NCBI GenBank assembly: GCA_046715035.1
Contig: JBKJZR010000168.1
Location: forward strand, 1 to 43,876
Length of the DNA stretch: 43,876 nucleotides
Origin: PALSA-1004 sp046715035
Lineage (GTDB): Bacteria > Pseudomonadota > Gammaproteobacteria > Burkholderiales > SG8-41
Reading direction: 5' to 3'
Shown: positions 6,575-15,331 of the stretch, piece after piece
How the letters are laid out: the number at the start of each line of letters is the position of its first letter
How positions within the stretch are numbered: the first letter of the stretch is position 1
The notes under the pieces: model-generated
Told to the model about the DNA's origin: nothing
Databases searched by the model: none
Seen by the model: the letters and a program-made list of their open reading frames with translations, nothing else
Translations under genes and position numbers: made by a program

Positions 6575-8353
6575 ATGAGCGACCCGCGGCCCGTCCCGCC
6601 CACGCGCGAGCTGCGTCAGCTCGCGCGCATTCTCGGCTTCCTCAGGCCCTACCGCGCGCGCATCGCCGGAGCGCTGGTCGCCCTCGTGGTCGCTGCAGGC
6701 GGCGTCCTCGTGATCGGCCAGGGCCTGCGTCACGTGATCGACCGCGGCATCGTCGGCGCCGACGCGGCGCTGCTCGATCAGATCCTGTTCGGTCTGCTGT
6801 TCGTGGTTACGGTACTGGCAGTCGCAACGTACACGCGGTTTTATCTGGTTTCGTGGGTAGGCGAGCGCGTCGTCGCCGATATCCGCGGCGCGTTGTTCGC
6901 GCACCTGCTCACGCTGTCTCCTGAATTCTTCGAAACCACCCGCACGGGCGAAGTCATTGCCCGCGTGACCGGCGACGTCGCGCAAATCGAGACGGTGATC
7001 GGCACCAGCGTTTCCATGGCGCTGCGCAATGTGCTGCTCCTGATCGGGGGACTGGCGCTGCTCTTCGTCACCAGTCCCAAGCTCACGCTGCTCATCCTGC
7101 TGATCGTGCCGCTGGTGGTGCTGCCCATCGTCATGCTGGGGCGGCGCGTGCGCCGCCTGTCGCGCGCCAGCCAGGACGGCATTGCCGAGGTGGGCGCGTA
7201 CCTCGACGAAGCGCTGCACGAGATACGCACGGTGCAGGCGTACGGCCACGAAGCGCACGATCGCGCATCATTTGGCGCGCGCGTGCAGGCTGCGTTCGGC
7301 GCCGCGGTGGCGCGCCTGCGCCAGCGCGCCCTGCTGATCGCGTTCGTCATATTCCTCGTTTTCGGCGCCGTCGGCGTCGTGCTGTGGATCGGCGGCCACG
7401 ACGTGCTGGCCGGTCGCATCAGCTCCGGCGACCTTTCGGCGTTCGTCTTCTACGCGGTCGTCGTGGCGGGATCGGTGGCCGCCATCAGCGAAGTCATCGG
7501 CGAGCTGCAGCGCGGCGCGGGCGCAACCGAGCGCATCATGGAGCTCCTCGCGGCCGAGCCGGTGATCAGGGCGCCGGCACGGCCGGTAGCGCTGCCGCAT
7601 CCGGCGCGCGGCGAGGTGCGCTTCGAGCACGTTACTTTTCGTTATCCGCTGCGCCGCGATGCGCCTGCGCTCGACGACTTCAGCCTCGCGGTCGCGCCGG
7701 GTGAGAAGCTTGCGCTCGTCGGCCCGTCCGGCGCTGGCAAGACGACGGCCTTTCAGCTGCTGCTGCGGTTTTACGACTGCGACAGCGGTTCGATCACGCT
7801 CGACGGGGTGGAGCTGAAGCAGGCGGATCCCGTGGCGGTGCGCAGCCGCATCGCGCTCGTCTCCCAGGACCCCGTGATCTTTGCCGCAAGCGTTGGCGAC
7901 AATGTGCGCTATGGCCGCCCGGACGCGACCGATGCCGAGGTGGAACGCGCCTGCGCCGCGGCATTTGCCGACGAGTTCATACGCCGTATGCCGGACAGCT
8001 ATCGCACCTTTCTTGGCGAGCGCGGCACGCGGCTCTCGGGAGGCCAGCGGCAGCGCATCGCCATTGCGCGCGCCATACTGTCCAGCCGCCCCGTGCTGCT
8101 ACTCGATGAGGCGACCAGCGCGCTCGATGCCGAAAGCGAGCGCGTCGTGCAGCTTGCGCTGGCCGAACTCATGCGCGGGCGCACCACGCTCATCATCGCT
8201 CACCGTCTGGCGACGGTAAAAAGCGCCGACCGCATTGCGGTGATGGACCATGGCCGTATCGTCAGCATCGGCACGCACACCGCCCTGCTCGGCGAGAATG
8301 GCTTGTACGCGCATCTCGCCGCCCTGCAGTTCACGCTCGCTACGCCAAACTGA
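6575..8353 (+). CDS. ABC exporter half-transporter (fused permease and ATPase, MsbA/MdlB type)
   Basis: 592 residues. An N-terminal six-helix exporter domain (about residues 25-310) precedes one nucleotide-binding domain: Walker A GPSGAGKTT at 383-391, signature LSGGQ at 487-491, and Walker B ending in Asp511-Glu512 (LLLDEATSALD). The H-loop lies in the IIAHRL segment. It should work as a homodimer in the inner membrane and use ATP to move a hydrophobic or lipid-like compound outward. The substrate cannot be inferred. The fold is an exporter, so the substrate-binding lipoprotein gene 47 nt downstream is not its natural partner. No strong Shine-Dalgarno is seen at this ATG. Confidence 0.92.
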   Translation: MSDPRPVPPTRELRQLARILGFLRPYRARIAGALVALVVAAGGVLVIGQGLRHVIDRGIVGADAALLDQILFGLLFVVTVLAVATYTRFYLVSWVGERVVADIRGALFAHLLTLSPEFFETTRTGEVIARVTGDVAQIETVIGTSVSMALRNVLLLIGGLALLFVTSPKLTLLILLIVPLVVLPIVMLGRRVRRLSRASQDGIAEVGAYLDEALHEIRTVQAYGHEAHDRASFGARVQAAFGAAVARLRQRALLIAFVIFLVFGAVGVVLWIGGHDVLAGRISSGDLSAFVFYAVVVAGSVAAISEVIGELQRGAGATERIMELLAAEPVIRAPARPVALPHPARGEVRFEHVTFRYPLRRDAPALDDFSLAVAPGEKLALVGPSGAGKTTAFQLLLRFYDCDSGSITLDGVELKQADPVAVRSRIALVSQDPVIFAASVGDNVRYGRPDATDAEVERACAAAFADEFIRRMPDSYRTFLGERGTRLSGGQRQRIAIARAILSSRPVLLLDEATSALDAESERVVQLALAELMRGRTTLIIAHRLATVKSADRIAVMDHGRIVSIGTHTALLGENGLYAHLAALQFTLATPN

Positions 8354-8400
8354 GTGCGCGGTATGATGGAAGCCCGCTTACCCATTCAGAGGCGCGCGGC

Positions 8401-9291
8401 ATGAACCATCGGACCCTTCAGAAAGCCGCTTGCGGCGGGGTCGGCATTGCGGCTGCGCTCATCGCGCTCGCCATTGCCGGGTGTGCAACACCCGCGCTCG
8501 ATCTGCCCAGTGCAGCGGCGCTCGCCGAGCTCGCGCCCAAGGGCTCGCTGCGCGTGACGCTCATCCTTGCGAACCCGGTGCAGGCAACCAAAGACCCCAA
8601 GACGGGCGAGCTGCATGGTCCCGCGATCGATCTCGCGCGCTCGCTGGCGAATCGCCTGGGCGTGCCGCTCGAAACGAGCGGCGTCGGGCGCGCCGAAGAA
8701 ATCGTCGCGGGTGCGGGATCGGACAAGTGGGATGTCGCTTTTCTGGCCATCGATCGCGAGCGCAGCAGCGTGATGGACTTTTCGCGGCCCTATCTCGAAG
8801 CGCTCAACACCTGCCTGGTGCCCGCGGGATCCGGCATCCGCACCCTCGCCGATATCGATCGTCCCGGCGTGCGGATCGGCGTCGGGCAGGGCGATGCGAT
8901 AGACCTGCACTTCACACGCACGCTCAAACACGCCCAGCTCGTGCGCACTACCGGCGGGCTGCCGGCGGCGCTCGAACTGATCAAGTCGGGCAGGGCCGAT
9001 GCCTACGTGGCGAACACCCACCGGCTGCTGGAACTTTCGGCCCGCCTCCCCGGGTCGCGGGTGCTCGACGGCAGCGTGCTCGCGGCACAACAGGCGATCG
9101 CAGTACCCAAAGGACGGTCCGCCGGACTCGCCTACGTCAACCAGTTCCTCGCTCAGGCCAGAACGTCGGGTTTCGTGCAGCGCTCGATCGAGCGCGCCAA
9201 TCTGCGGGGCGTAAAGGTTGCTGCCGGTGCCGCAGCGGATGTCTCCGCTACCTCAGCGCGGGCGCAGGCGCGGGTTCAGACCGACCGCTGA
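8401..9291 (+). CDS. Substrate-binding lipoprotein, solute-binding family 3
   Basis: 296 residues. The N-terminus has a signal peptide ending in a lipobox (AIAGC, Cys at about residue 28), so it should be a lipid-anchored periplasmic protein. The rest follows the bilobed family-3 pattern used for amino acids: LRVTLILANP at the first strand, DVAFLAIDRERSS and MDFSRPYLE in the middle, then RIGVGQGDAIDLH and SGRADAYVAN. No importer permease or ATPase is nearby, so it is an orphan receptor, perhaps serving an ABC importer elsewhere or a sensory role. Its last 44 nt overlap the 3' end of the convergent outer-membrane factor gene. Confidence 0.85.
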   Translation: MNHRTLQKAACGGVGIAAALIALAIAGCATPALDLPSAAALAELAPKGSLRVTLILANPVQATKDPKTGELHGPAIDLARSLANRLGVPLETSGVGRAEEIVAGAGSDKWDVAFLAIDRERSSVMDFSRPYLEALNTCLVPAGSGIRTLADIDRPGVRIGVGQGDAIDLHFTRTLKHAQLVRTTGGLPAALELIKSGRADAYVANTHRLLELSARLPGSRVLDGSVLAAQQAIAVPKGRSAGLAYVNQFLAQARTSGFVQRSIERANLRGVKVAAGAAADVSATSARAQARVQTDR

Positions 9292-10735
9292 GCGCGCTTT
9301 CGCCACGCGTCGTCCAGCTGCCCCCCAGCGCTTTGAAAAGATCGGCGATCGCGGCGCGTTGGGTACGCAGCGCGTCGATGCGGTTTTGCTCCGCTGCGAG
9401 CAGGTTGCGTTCGGCATCGAGCACGTCGAGTTGGCCCGCCAGCCCATTGTCGTAGCGCAGCTTCGCGAGGCGCAGCGTTTCGCGCAGTGCCGTCACGCGC
9501 TGCGTTTCAGCCGCGAGCCGCGCGCGGGCAGTGACCTGCGCCGCCAATGCGTCGCGAACCTCGCGAAACGCGTTCTGGATCGCACCTTGGTACTGCGCGA
9601 GCGCCTGCCGCTCGCGCGCGGTCGCGCCCTCGACCTGCGAGTCGATGCGCGCCCCGCCGAATAGCGGCTGGGCCAGCGCGATCGCGAGTCCCCAGATCCC
9701 GGCCGGCCCCGTGAACAGGCTGCCCAGCGCAATGCTTTCGCTGCCGAGGTAGCCCGTCAGCGAAATCGCCGGAAAGTACAGCGCCCGCGCAGCGCCGATG
9801 CGCGCATTCGCCGCGACCAGCCGTTGCTCGGCCTCGACGAGATCCGGGCGTCGCAGCAAAAGCTGCGAGGGCATATCCGACGGCACTGCGACCACGGCAG
9901 TCGCGTTCTCAGGATCTGTGCCGGCATCTACCGTGTCTTCGTATATCGCTTTGGGGCTGCGGCCCAGCAGGACGGCAAGTGTGGTCTCCTGCTGCGCGCG
10001 GCCGCGCTCGAGCACGAACAATTGCGCACGCGCGGCGGCGGCTTCCGCCTGGCGCTGGCGAAACTCGAAATCCGACAGCACGCCCAGCTCGACGCGCCGC
10101 TGCTGAATCCTCAGCGATTCGGTATACGATTCGAGCGACCTGCGCGTCGCGCCGAGCTGGTCATCGAACGCGCGCAACGCGAAATACACCTGCGCCACAT
10201 CTGCAACCAGGGTCATACGCACCGTATCGCGCGCCGACTCGGTAGCGAGCAATTCTGCGCGCGCGGCCTGGGTGGCGTTGCGTAACCGTCCCCAGAGATC
10301 GAGCTCGTACGCAACGTCGACGGTTACTCGGTAATTGCTGCTGACCGGCTCACTGCGATTCGTCGAGGATTGCGAGGTGCGGCGCGAAATACGCGATCGT
10401 GAGGCGTCCAGGTTGATAATCCCACTGGGCGTCTCCTCAGACGCTGTTCCTGCCAGAACGGCGCGCGCTTCCTCGACGCGCGCTGCGGCCACAGAGAGAT
10501 TCGCATTCTTGATGAGCGCCTCGTCGATCAACCGCTCGAGCACGGGGTCACCGTAGACCGTCCACCAGCGTGCATCCCTGACCTCGACGCCTCCCGCGGG
10601 CGCTGGAGACCACGTAGCGGGCAGTTCCATCTCGGGCCGTTGATAGGCGGGACCGAGCGAGCAACCGGCGACAACCAGCACCGTTCCCATCGCGGCCACC
10701 AGGGCTCCGCGCACCTTCGAGAGGCGCGCGCTCAT
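9248..10735 (-). CDS. RND efflux outer membrane lipoprotein (NodT/OprM family)
   Basis: 495 residues starting at ATG 10735. The signal peptide ends in VVAGC (Cys25), so the protein is a lipoprotein like OprM. Two outer-membrane efflux protein repeats follow, with long helices rich in Ala, Arg and Glu forming the periplasmic tunnel. It is the exit duct of the tripartite pump encoded upstream. Its ATG overlaps the pump stop codon (ATGA at 10732-10735), so translation is probably coupled. A much longer in-frame opening upstream lies inside the pump gene and is rejected. The C-terminal 15 codons overlap the end of the convergent binding-protein gene. Confidence 0.93.
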   Translation of the reverse strand: MSARLSKVRGALVAAMGTVLVVAGCSLGPAYQRPEMELPATWSPAPAGGVEVRDARWWTVYGDPVLERLIDEALIKNANLSVAAARVEEARAVLAGTASEETPSGIINLDASRSRISRRTSQSSTNRSEPVSSNYRVTVDVAYELDLWGRLRNATQAARAELLATESARDTVRMTLVADVAQVYFALRAFDDQLGATRRSLESYTESLRIQQRRVELGVLSDFEFRQRQAEAAAARAQLFVLERGRAQQETTLAVLLGRSPKAIYEDTVDAGTDPENATAVVAVPSDMPSQLLLRRPDLVEAEQRLVAANARIGAARALYFPAISLTGYLGSESIALGSLFTGPAGIWGLAIALAQPLFGGARIDSQVEGATARERQALAQYQGAIQNAFREVRDALAAQVTARARLAAETQRVTALRETLRLAKLRYDNGLAGQLDVLDAERNLLAAEQNRIDALRTQRAAIADLFKALGGSWTTRGESALSGRSEPAPAPALR

Positions 10736-13700
10736 GTGCCACTCTCCGCGGGCGCCGCCGATGGCAACGCGTCGTGCTGGGGCGAAGGCCGGGGTTTGCG
10801 CGCGAGCAGCGCGAAAAACAGCGGTACGAAAATCGGCGCCACGAAGGTCGCGATCACCATGCCCCCGAAAACCCCCGTGCCCATGGACTGCCGCGCCGCG
10901 GCGCCGGCGCCGGTCGCAAGCACCAGCGGCAACACCCCGAACACGAATGCCAGGGAGGTCATGACGATGGGACGAAAGCGCAGGCGCGCGGCTTCGCGCG
11001 CCGCCACCGCCGCCGGCTTGCCCTGTTCCATGCCCTGCATCGCGAATTCCGCGATCAGGATCGCATTCTTGGCTGCCAGGCCAATCAGCACGATCAGGCC
11101 GATCTGAAAATAAATATCGTTGTTCATGTCGCGCAGGAACACGAACCCGAGCGCTCCCAGCAGCGCGAACGGCACCGCGAGTATCACCGCCAGCGGCACG
11201 CCCCACCGCTCGTACAATGCGGAGAGGATCAGGTAGACCATGATGATCGCGAATCCGAAAGCGAAAATCGACGCGGCTCCGGTACGCTTTTCCTGGAATG
11301 CCTGGCCCGTCCATTCGATGCTGTAGCTCTGCGGCAAGGTCGCCTTGGCGACCTCCTCGACTGCGGCGATCGCCTCGCCGGAACTGAAGCCGGGCTTGGC
11401 ATTGCCCAGCACCTTGGCAGCGATATAGGTGTTGTAGCGCTCGATCTGCTCGGGGCCGATGATGTTGTCGACCTTGATCAGCGCCTTGAGCGGAATCATG
11501 CTGTTGGTGGTCGCCGAGCGCACGTAGACGCTGCCGAGATCTTCGGGCTTGGATCGATACGGCGCATCAGCCTGGATCGTCACCCGATAGGTGCGGCCGG
11601 AGCGGTTGAAGTCGTTCACGTACAGCGAGCCCATTTGCGCCTGCAGCGCGATGAACACCTCGTTGACCGGAACCCCCAGCGCCAATGCTTTTTCGCGATC
11701 GACTTCCACGCGCAGTTGCGGCACGGTCGGGCGAAAGAACGTGTTGATACCGGTGAGCGCAGGATGCTTGTTGAGCGCAGCGACGAATTCACCGGTTACC
11801 TGGGCGAGCTTCTGCGGATCCGCTTCGGTGCGCCCCTGGACGTATACTTCGAACCCGCCTGCGGCGCCCAGACCCTGGATGGCCGGCGGATTGAACGCGA
11901 ACGCGATGCCGTCCGCCAGCATGAAGCCCTTGCCGCTCACCTCGTTCGCGAGTGCGACCGAAGTCTGCTTGCGCTGGTCCCACGGCTTCATCGGCGCGAA
12001 GATCGTCGCCGCGTTGCCTTTGTTGCCGCCGCCGATCAAATCGAAGCCGTTGACGATGAAAAAGTTCTCGATCGCCTGGTTGTCGGCCATCATCTGGCGC
12101 AACTGCTCGGTCGTTCTGCTGGTGCGCTCGAGGGTGGCGCCATCGGGCAACTGGACTGCGGCGATGATGTAGCCCTGGTCTTCAGGAGGCACGAAGCTGC
12201 CCGGGATGCGCCAGAACAGCACGCCGACGACAGCGAGCAGCGCCGCAAAGGCGATTCCCGCCAGCACACGGCGCGCCAAAGCGAGGTCGACCGCACCGAT
12301 GAAACGCCGCGTAGTCCATTCGAAGCCCCGGTTGAACCACCGGAAGGGGCGCTCCAGCCAGCCGCCCGTGTGATCGCCCTGCTTGAGCAGAATCGCGCAC
12401 AGCGCAGGCGTGAGCGTCAGTGCGGTTACTCCGGACAGGACGACCGCGATGGCGACCGTGACCGCGAACTGGCGGTAAAGCTGCCCGGCGATGCCGCCGA
12501 GGAACGCGACCGGTATGAACACCGCGCACAATGCCAGCACGATGCCGATCACCGCGCCCTGCACTTCGCGCATCGCCTCGATCGCCGCATCGAAGGGCTG
12601 CATCTTTTCCTCGCGCATCAGGCGCTCGACGTTCTCGAGCACCACGATCGCGTCGTCCACCACGATACCGATCGCCAGCACCATCGCGAACAGCGTCAGC
12701 GTGTTGATCGAGAAGCCGAACAGCCAGAGACCGGCGAAAGTGCCGATCAGCGAGACCGGCACGGCCAGCATCGGAATCAGCGTGGCGCGCCAGGTCTGCA
12801 GGAAAACGAAGACGACGAGCACGACGATCAAGGCCGCCTCGACGATCGTGTGCACGACCTCCTTGATCGAGGCGGAAACGAAGCGCGTCGTATCGTAGGG
12901 AATGCTGTAATCCACGTCGCCTGGAAAGCGCTCACGCTTCAGCTCCGCCATCTTGGCCTTGACCGCGTGGGCTACGTCGAGCGCGTTGGCGCCGGACTGG
13001 AGAAACACACCGAGCGGCATGGCGGGCTGGCCATTGATCGTGCTCGACGCGTCGTAGTTTTGCGCGCCCAGTTCGATGCGTGCGACGTCCTTGAGCTTGA
13101 GCACGCCCGAGCTGCCGCTGCCCACGCTGCCCACGTTGCCCACGTTGCCCGAACGCAGCACGATGTCGCCGAACTGCTCGGCTTCTACGAGCCGGCCACG
13201 CGCCGTAACCGTGTAGACGAGCGACTGGCCCCTGGGCGCGGGCTCGGCGCCGATCTTGCCCGCCGCATACTGCGCGTTCTGAGCGGCTATCGCGGCCTGG
13301 ATGTCTGCGGTCGTCACGCCGAGCTGCGCCATGCGGTCGGGCTTCAGCCACACGCGCATCGAATAATCGCGTGCCGCAAAATTCACGACGTCGGCAACGC
13401 CCGGGATGCGCTTGATGTCGTCGATGACGTTCAGCGTCGCGTAGTTGGACAGGAACAGTGTGTCGCGCGTGCTTTTCGGCGAGTTGAGCGAGATGACCAG
13501 CAGGAAATTCTGCGAGCGTTTCGCCACCGTGACGCCGTTGCGCCGCACTTCGTCCGGCAGGCGCGGCGTAGCCAGCTGCACGCGATTGTTGATGTTGAAA
13601 GTGGCCTTGTCGACGTCGGTGCCGATTTCGAAAGTGGCGGTGATCGTGATCAGGCCGTTCGAGGCCGAACTGGAGCTGAAGTAGAGCAGGTTTTCGACGC

Positions 13701-13911
13701 CCGAAAGCTGTTCCTCGATCGGCGCGGCCACGGTCTTGGCGAGCGTTTCGGCGGACGCCCCGGGATAGCTGGCCGTGATCGTCACGGTCGGCGGCGCGAT
13801 CTCGGGATACTGCGCAATGGGCAGAATCTTCGCGGAAACCAGGCCCGCGAGCACGATGATGATCGCAATGACGCACGCGAAAATGGGACGTTCGATGAAG
13901 AATCGGGACAT
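10732..13911 (-). CDS. RND multidrug efflux transporter, AcrB/MexB (HAE1) type
   Basis: 1059 residues starting at ATG 13911 (MSRFFIERPIFACVIAI). Twelve membrane helices and two large periplasmic loops fit the HAE1 family. The proton-relay residues are visible: paired Asp in IGIVVDDAIVVLENVERLM of TM4 and Lys in GLAAKNAILIAEFA of TM10. It exchanges protons for drugs or other amphiphiles and acts with the adaptor encoded 11 nt upstream and the outer-membrane duct overlapping its stop. Around residues 253-266 it carries a Gly/Asn/Ser/Val insert encoded by a 9-bp tandem repeat, where E. coli AcrB has a short turn. Otherwise the length is normal. Confidence 0.96.
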   Translation of the reverse strand: MSRFFIERPIFACVIAIIIVLAGLVSAKILPIAQYPEIAPPTVTITASYPGASAETLAKTVAAPIEEQLSGVENLLYFSSSSASNGLITITATFEIGTDVDKATFNINNRVQLATPRLPDEVRRNGVTVAKRSQNFLLVISLNSPKSTRDTLFLSNYATLNVIDDIKRIPGVADVVNFAARDYSMRVWLKPDRMAQLGVTTADIQAAIAAQNAQYAAGKIGAEPAPRGQSLVYTVTARGRLVEAEQFGDIVLRSGNVGNVGSVGSGSSGVLKLKDVARIELGAQNYDASSTINGQPAMPLGVFLQSGANALDVAHAVKAKMAELKRERFPGDVDYSIPYDTTRFVSASIKEVVHTIVEAALIVVLVVFVFLQTWRATLIPMLAVPVSLIGTFAGLWLFGFSINTLTLFAMVLAIGIVVDDAIVVLENVERLMREEKMQPFDAAIEAMREVQGAVIGIVLALCAVFIPVAFLGGIAGQLYRQFAVTVAIAVVLSGVTALTLTPALCAILLKQGDHTGGWLERPFRWFNRGFEWTTRRFIGAVDLALARRVLAGIAFAALLAVVGVLFWRIPGSFVPPEDQGYIIAAVQLPDGATLERTSRTTEQLRQMMADNQAIENFFIVNGFDLIGGGNKGNAATIFAPMKPWDQRKQTSVALANEVSGKGFMLADGIAFAFNPPAIQGLGAAGGFEVYVQGRTEADPQKLAQVTGEFVAALNKHPALTGINTFFRPTVPQLRVEVDREKALALGVPVNEVFIALQAQMGSLYVNDFNRSGRTYRVTIQADAPYRSKPEDLGSVYVRSATTNSMIPLKALIKVDNIIGPEQIERYNTYIAAKVLGNAKPGFSSGEAIAAVEEVAKATLPQSYSIEWTGQAFQEKRTGAASIFAFGFAIIMVYLILSALYERWGVPLAVILAVPFALLGALGFVFLRDMNNDIYFQIGLIVLIGLAAKNAILIAEFAMQGMEQGKPAAVAAREAARLRFRPIVMTSLAFVFGVLPLVLATGAGAAARQSMGTGVFGGMVIATFVAPIFVPLFFALLARKPRPSPQHDALPSAAPAESGT
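13118..13150 (-). repeat. 9-bp tandem repeat inside the RND pump gene
   Basis: On the plus strand three full units (CTGCCCACG, CTGCCCACG, TTGCCCACG) and a partial fourth run from 13118 to 13150. On the coding strand they translate as repeated G-N-V / G-S-V triplets in a periplasmic loop, keeping the reading frame because the unit is three codons. Such in-frame microsatellites can change copy number by slippage without destroying the protein. Confidence 0.8.
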
Positions 13912-13922
13912 GGCGGGGCGCT

Positions 13923-15146
13923 TTAGCCGGCTTTTTTCGGGGGCGCCGCTGCGGGTTTGCCCGCGGGTGCGGGAGCGCCCGGTGCAGGCCCACCCGGCGC
14001 AGCCCCCGGCTGGTGCGGCTGCACCGCGGCGCCCGGACGTATCTTCAGCAGGTTGTCGACGATGACCGGGTCGCCCTCGACCAGTCCCTTGCGCACAATC
14101 CAGTTGTTGTCGGACCACGCTGTCGCCTCGACCGGGCGCATCGCGGCCTTGCCGTCGGGTCCCGCAAGCCACACGAAGCGGCCCTGTTCGCCCTGCATCA
14201 CGGCCGCATGTGGCACGAGAAACGCTTCCTCCTCGCCGGTGAGCGCCTGGACCCGCACGAACTGCCCCGGCAGCAGCCCGAAGCCCGGATTGGCAAACTC
14301 GGCGCGCAACTGCACGGTCCCGAGCCTAGGATCGACCGTCGATGCGGCGAAGTTCACCCGCCCGGTCGACGCAAACATTTTTCCATCGGGCAGCACGAGC
14401 CTGATCTGCGCTTTCTTCGCGGCACTGCGCAATTGCGCGTACTCGAATTCGGAGAAGGAAAAGCGCACCCAGATCGGGTCGATCTGGGCAACGGTCGTCA
14501 GCAGCGCGCTGTCGGTGCCGGCCGTCACCAGACTGCCCTCGGAACGCTGGGCGCGCCCCGTCACACCGCCGATGGGCGCGGTGACCGCGACATAGGACAG
14601 GTTGAGCTCGGCCTCGCGCACCTTGGCCTGGGCTGCCATCAACGCGGCTTCGGATTGCTTGAGCGTCGAAGCAGAGTCGTCGTATTCCTTCTGACTGACT
14701 GCGCGCTCCGCCGCGAGCTGCTTCATGCGCCCCGCTTCGCGCTGCGCCTGCTCGATACGCGCGTTTTCCTGCGCCAGCGAGGCCTTGACCTGATCCAGGG
14801 CTATCTCATAGGGCGCGCGATCGATGACGAACAGCACCGCGCCGGCGCGCACCGATTCGCCCTCCTGATAGAGCCGCTTTTGCACGATCCCGGAAACCCG
14901 CGCGCGCACCTCGACTTCGCGCGATCCTTCCGTCTGGCCGACCGCCTCGGTCAATGCGGGCACCCGCTGCGGCTTGGCGTGCAACACCGTGACGGGTAAC
15001 GCCATCATGCCTGGTGCGGGCCCCTTGGCCGGATTCTGGGTGCCGTCTCCGCACGCAGCGAGAAAAAACGCGGCAACGAAACCCGCCGCCAGTGCGAACG
15101 GAACAGCGGAAAAGCGGACGTGGGGCGAGCGCAAGTCGGGAACCAT
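13923..15146 (-). CDS. RND efflux periplasmic adaptor lipoprotein (AcrA/MexA type)
   Basis: 407 residues from ATG 15146. A signal peptide ending FFLAAC gives a lipid-anchored N-terminus. The body follows the membrane-fusion order: lipoyl half-motif (VEVRARVSGIVQKRLYQEG), a coiled-coil hairpin rich in Ala, Gln and Glu (about 100-175), the second lipoyl half (LNLSYVAVTAPIGGVTGRA), a beta-barrel, and a membrane-proximal domain. The last 35 or so residues form an unusual Pro/Ala/Gly tail ending in PPKKAG. It is the first gene of the pump operon, with the transporter starting 11 nt after its stop. The promoter with an AcrR-like operator lies about 120 nt upstream. Confidence 0.94.
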   Translation of the reverse strand: MVPDLRSPHVRFSAVPFALAAGFVAAFFLAACGDGTQNPAKGPAPGMMALPVTVLHAKPQRVPALTEAVGQTEGSREVEVRARVSGIVQKRLYQEGESVRAGAVLFVIDRAPYEIALDQVKASLAQENARIEQAQREAGRMKQLAAERAVSQKEYDDSASTLKQSEAALMAAQAKVREAELNLSYVAVTAPIGGVTGRAQRSEGSLVTAGTDSALLTTVAQIDPIWVRFSFSEFEYAQLRSAAKKAQIRLVLPDGKMFASTGRVNFAASTVDPRLGTVQLRAEFANPGFGLLPGQFVRVQALTGEEEAFLVPHAAVMQGEQGRFVWLAGPDGKAAMRPVEATAWSDNNWIVRKGLVEGDPVIVDNLLKIRPGAAVQPHQPGAAPGGPAPGAPAPAGKPAAAPPKKAG

Positions 15147-15272
15147 GTCAGGAGTTGTCCGTATTGGTCATTTATTGGGATCGCGGGATCGCGGGGCGTC
15201 GTACGCGGCAAACGAAGCACTGTGAGCGCTGCGCGCGGAACGGTGTGGACGAAGCGCGCTTAATCGGTTACG

Positions 15273-15302
15273 ATTATACATACATCCTTGAATGTATGTA
15301 AA
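15273..15302 (-). promoter_or_regulatory. Efflux operon promoter with embedded AcrR-like operator
   Basis: On the minus strand a -35 TTTACA (15302-15297) and a perfect -10 TATAAT (15278-15273) are spaced 18 bp apart, facing the adaptor gene. The interval is filled by a palindrome with 9-bp arms TACATACAT (15277-15285) and ATGTATGTA (15292-15300) and a 6-bp centre. From memory these half-sites equal those of the E. coli AcrR operator at acrAB. Repressor bound here would block both hexamers of the pump promoter and probably also control the divergent repressor gene, which starts 32 bp away. Confidence 0.85.
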
Positions 15303-15331
15303 GAGGTTTGCCAAACTGATCGAAGGGACGA

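Noticed and set aside
10736..11314. Long in-frame extension of the outer-membrane factor gene
   Set aside because: It lies inside the pump coding sequence on the same strand in another frame; the ATGA overlap and lipoprotein signal fix the start at 10735.
10774..13926. 1050-codon open frame on the plus strand opposite the pump
   Set aside because: Very rich in Arg, His and Asp with no domain pattern; it is the usual antisense shadow of a G+C-rich gene.
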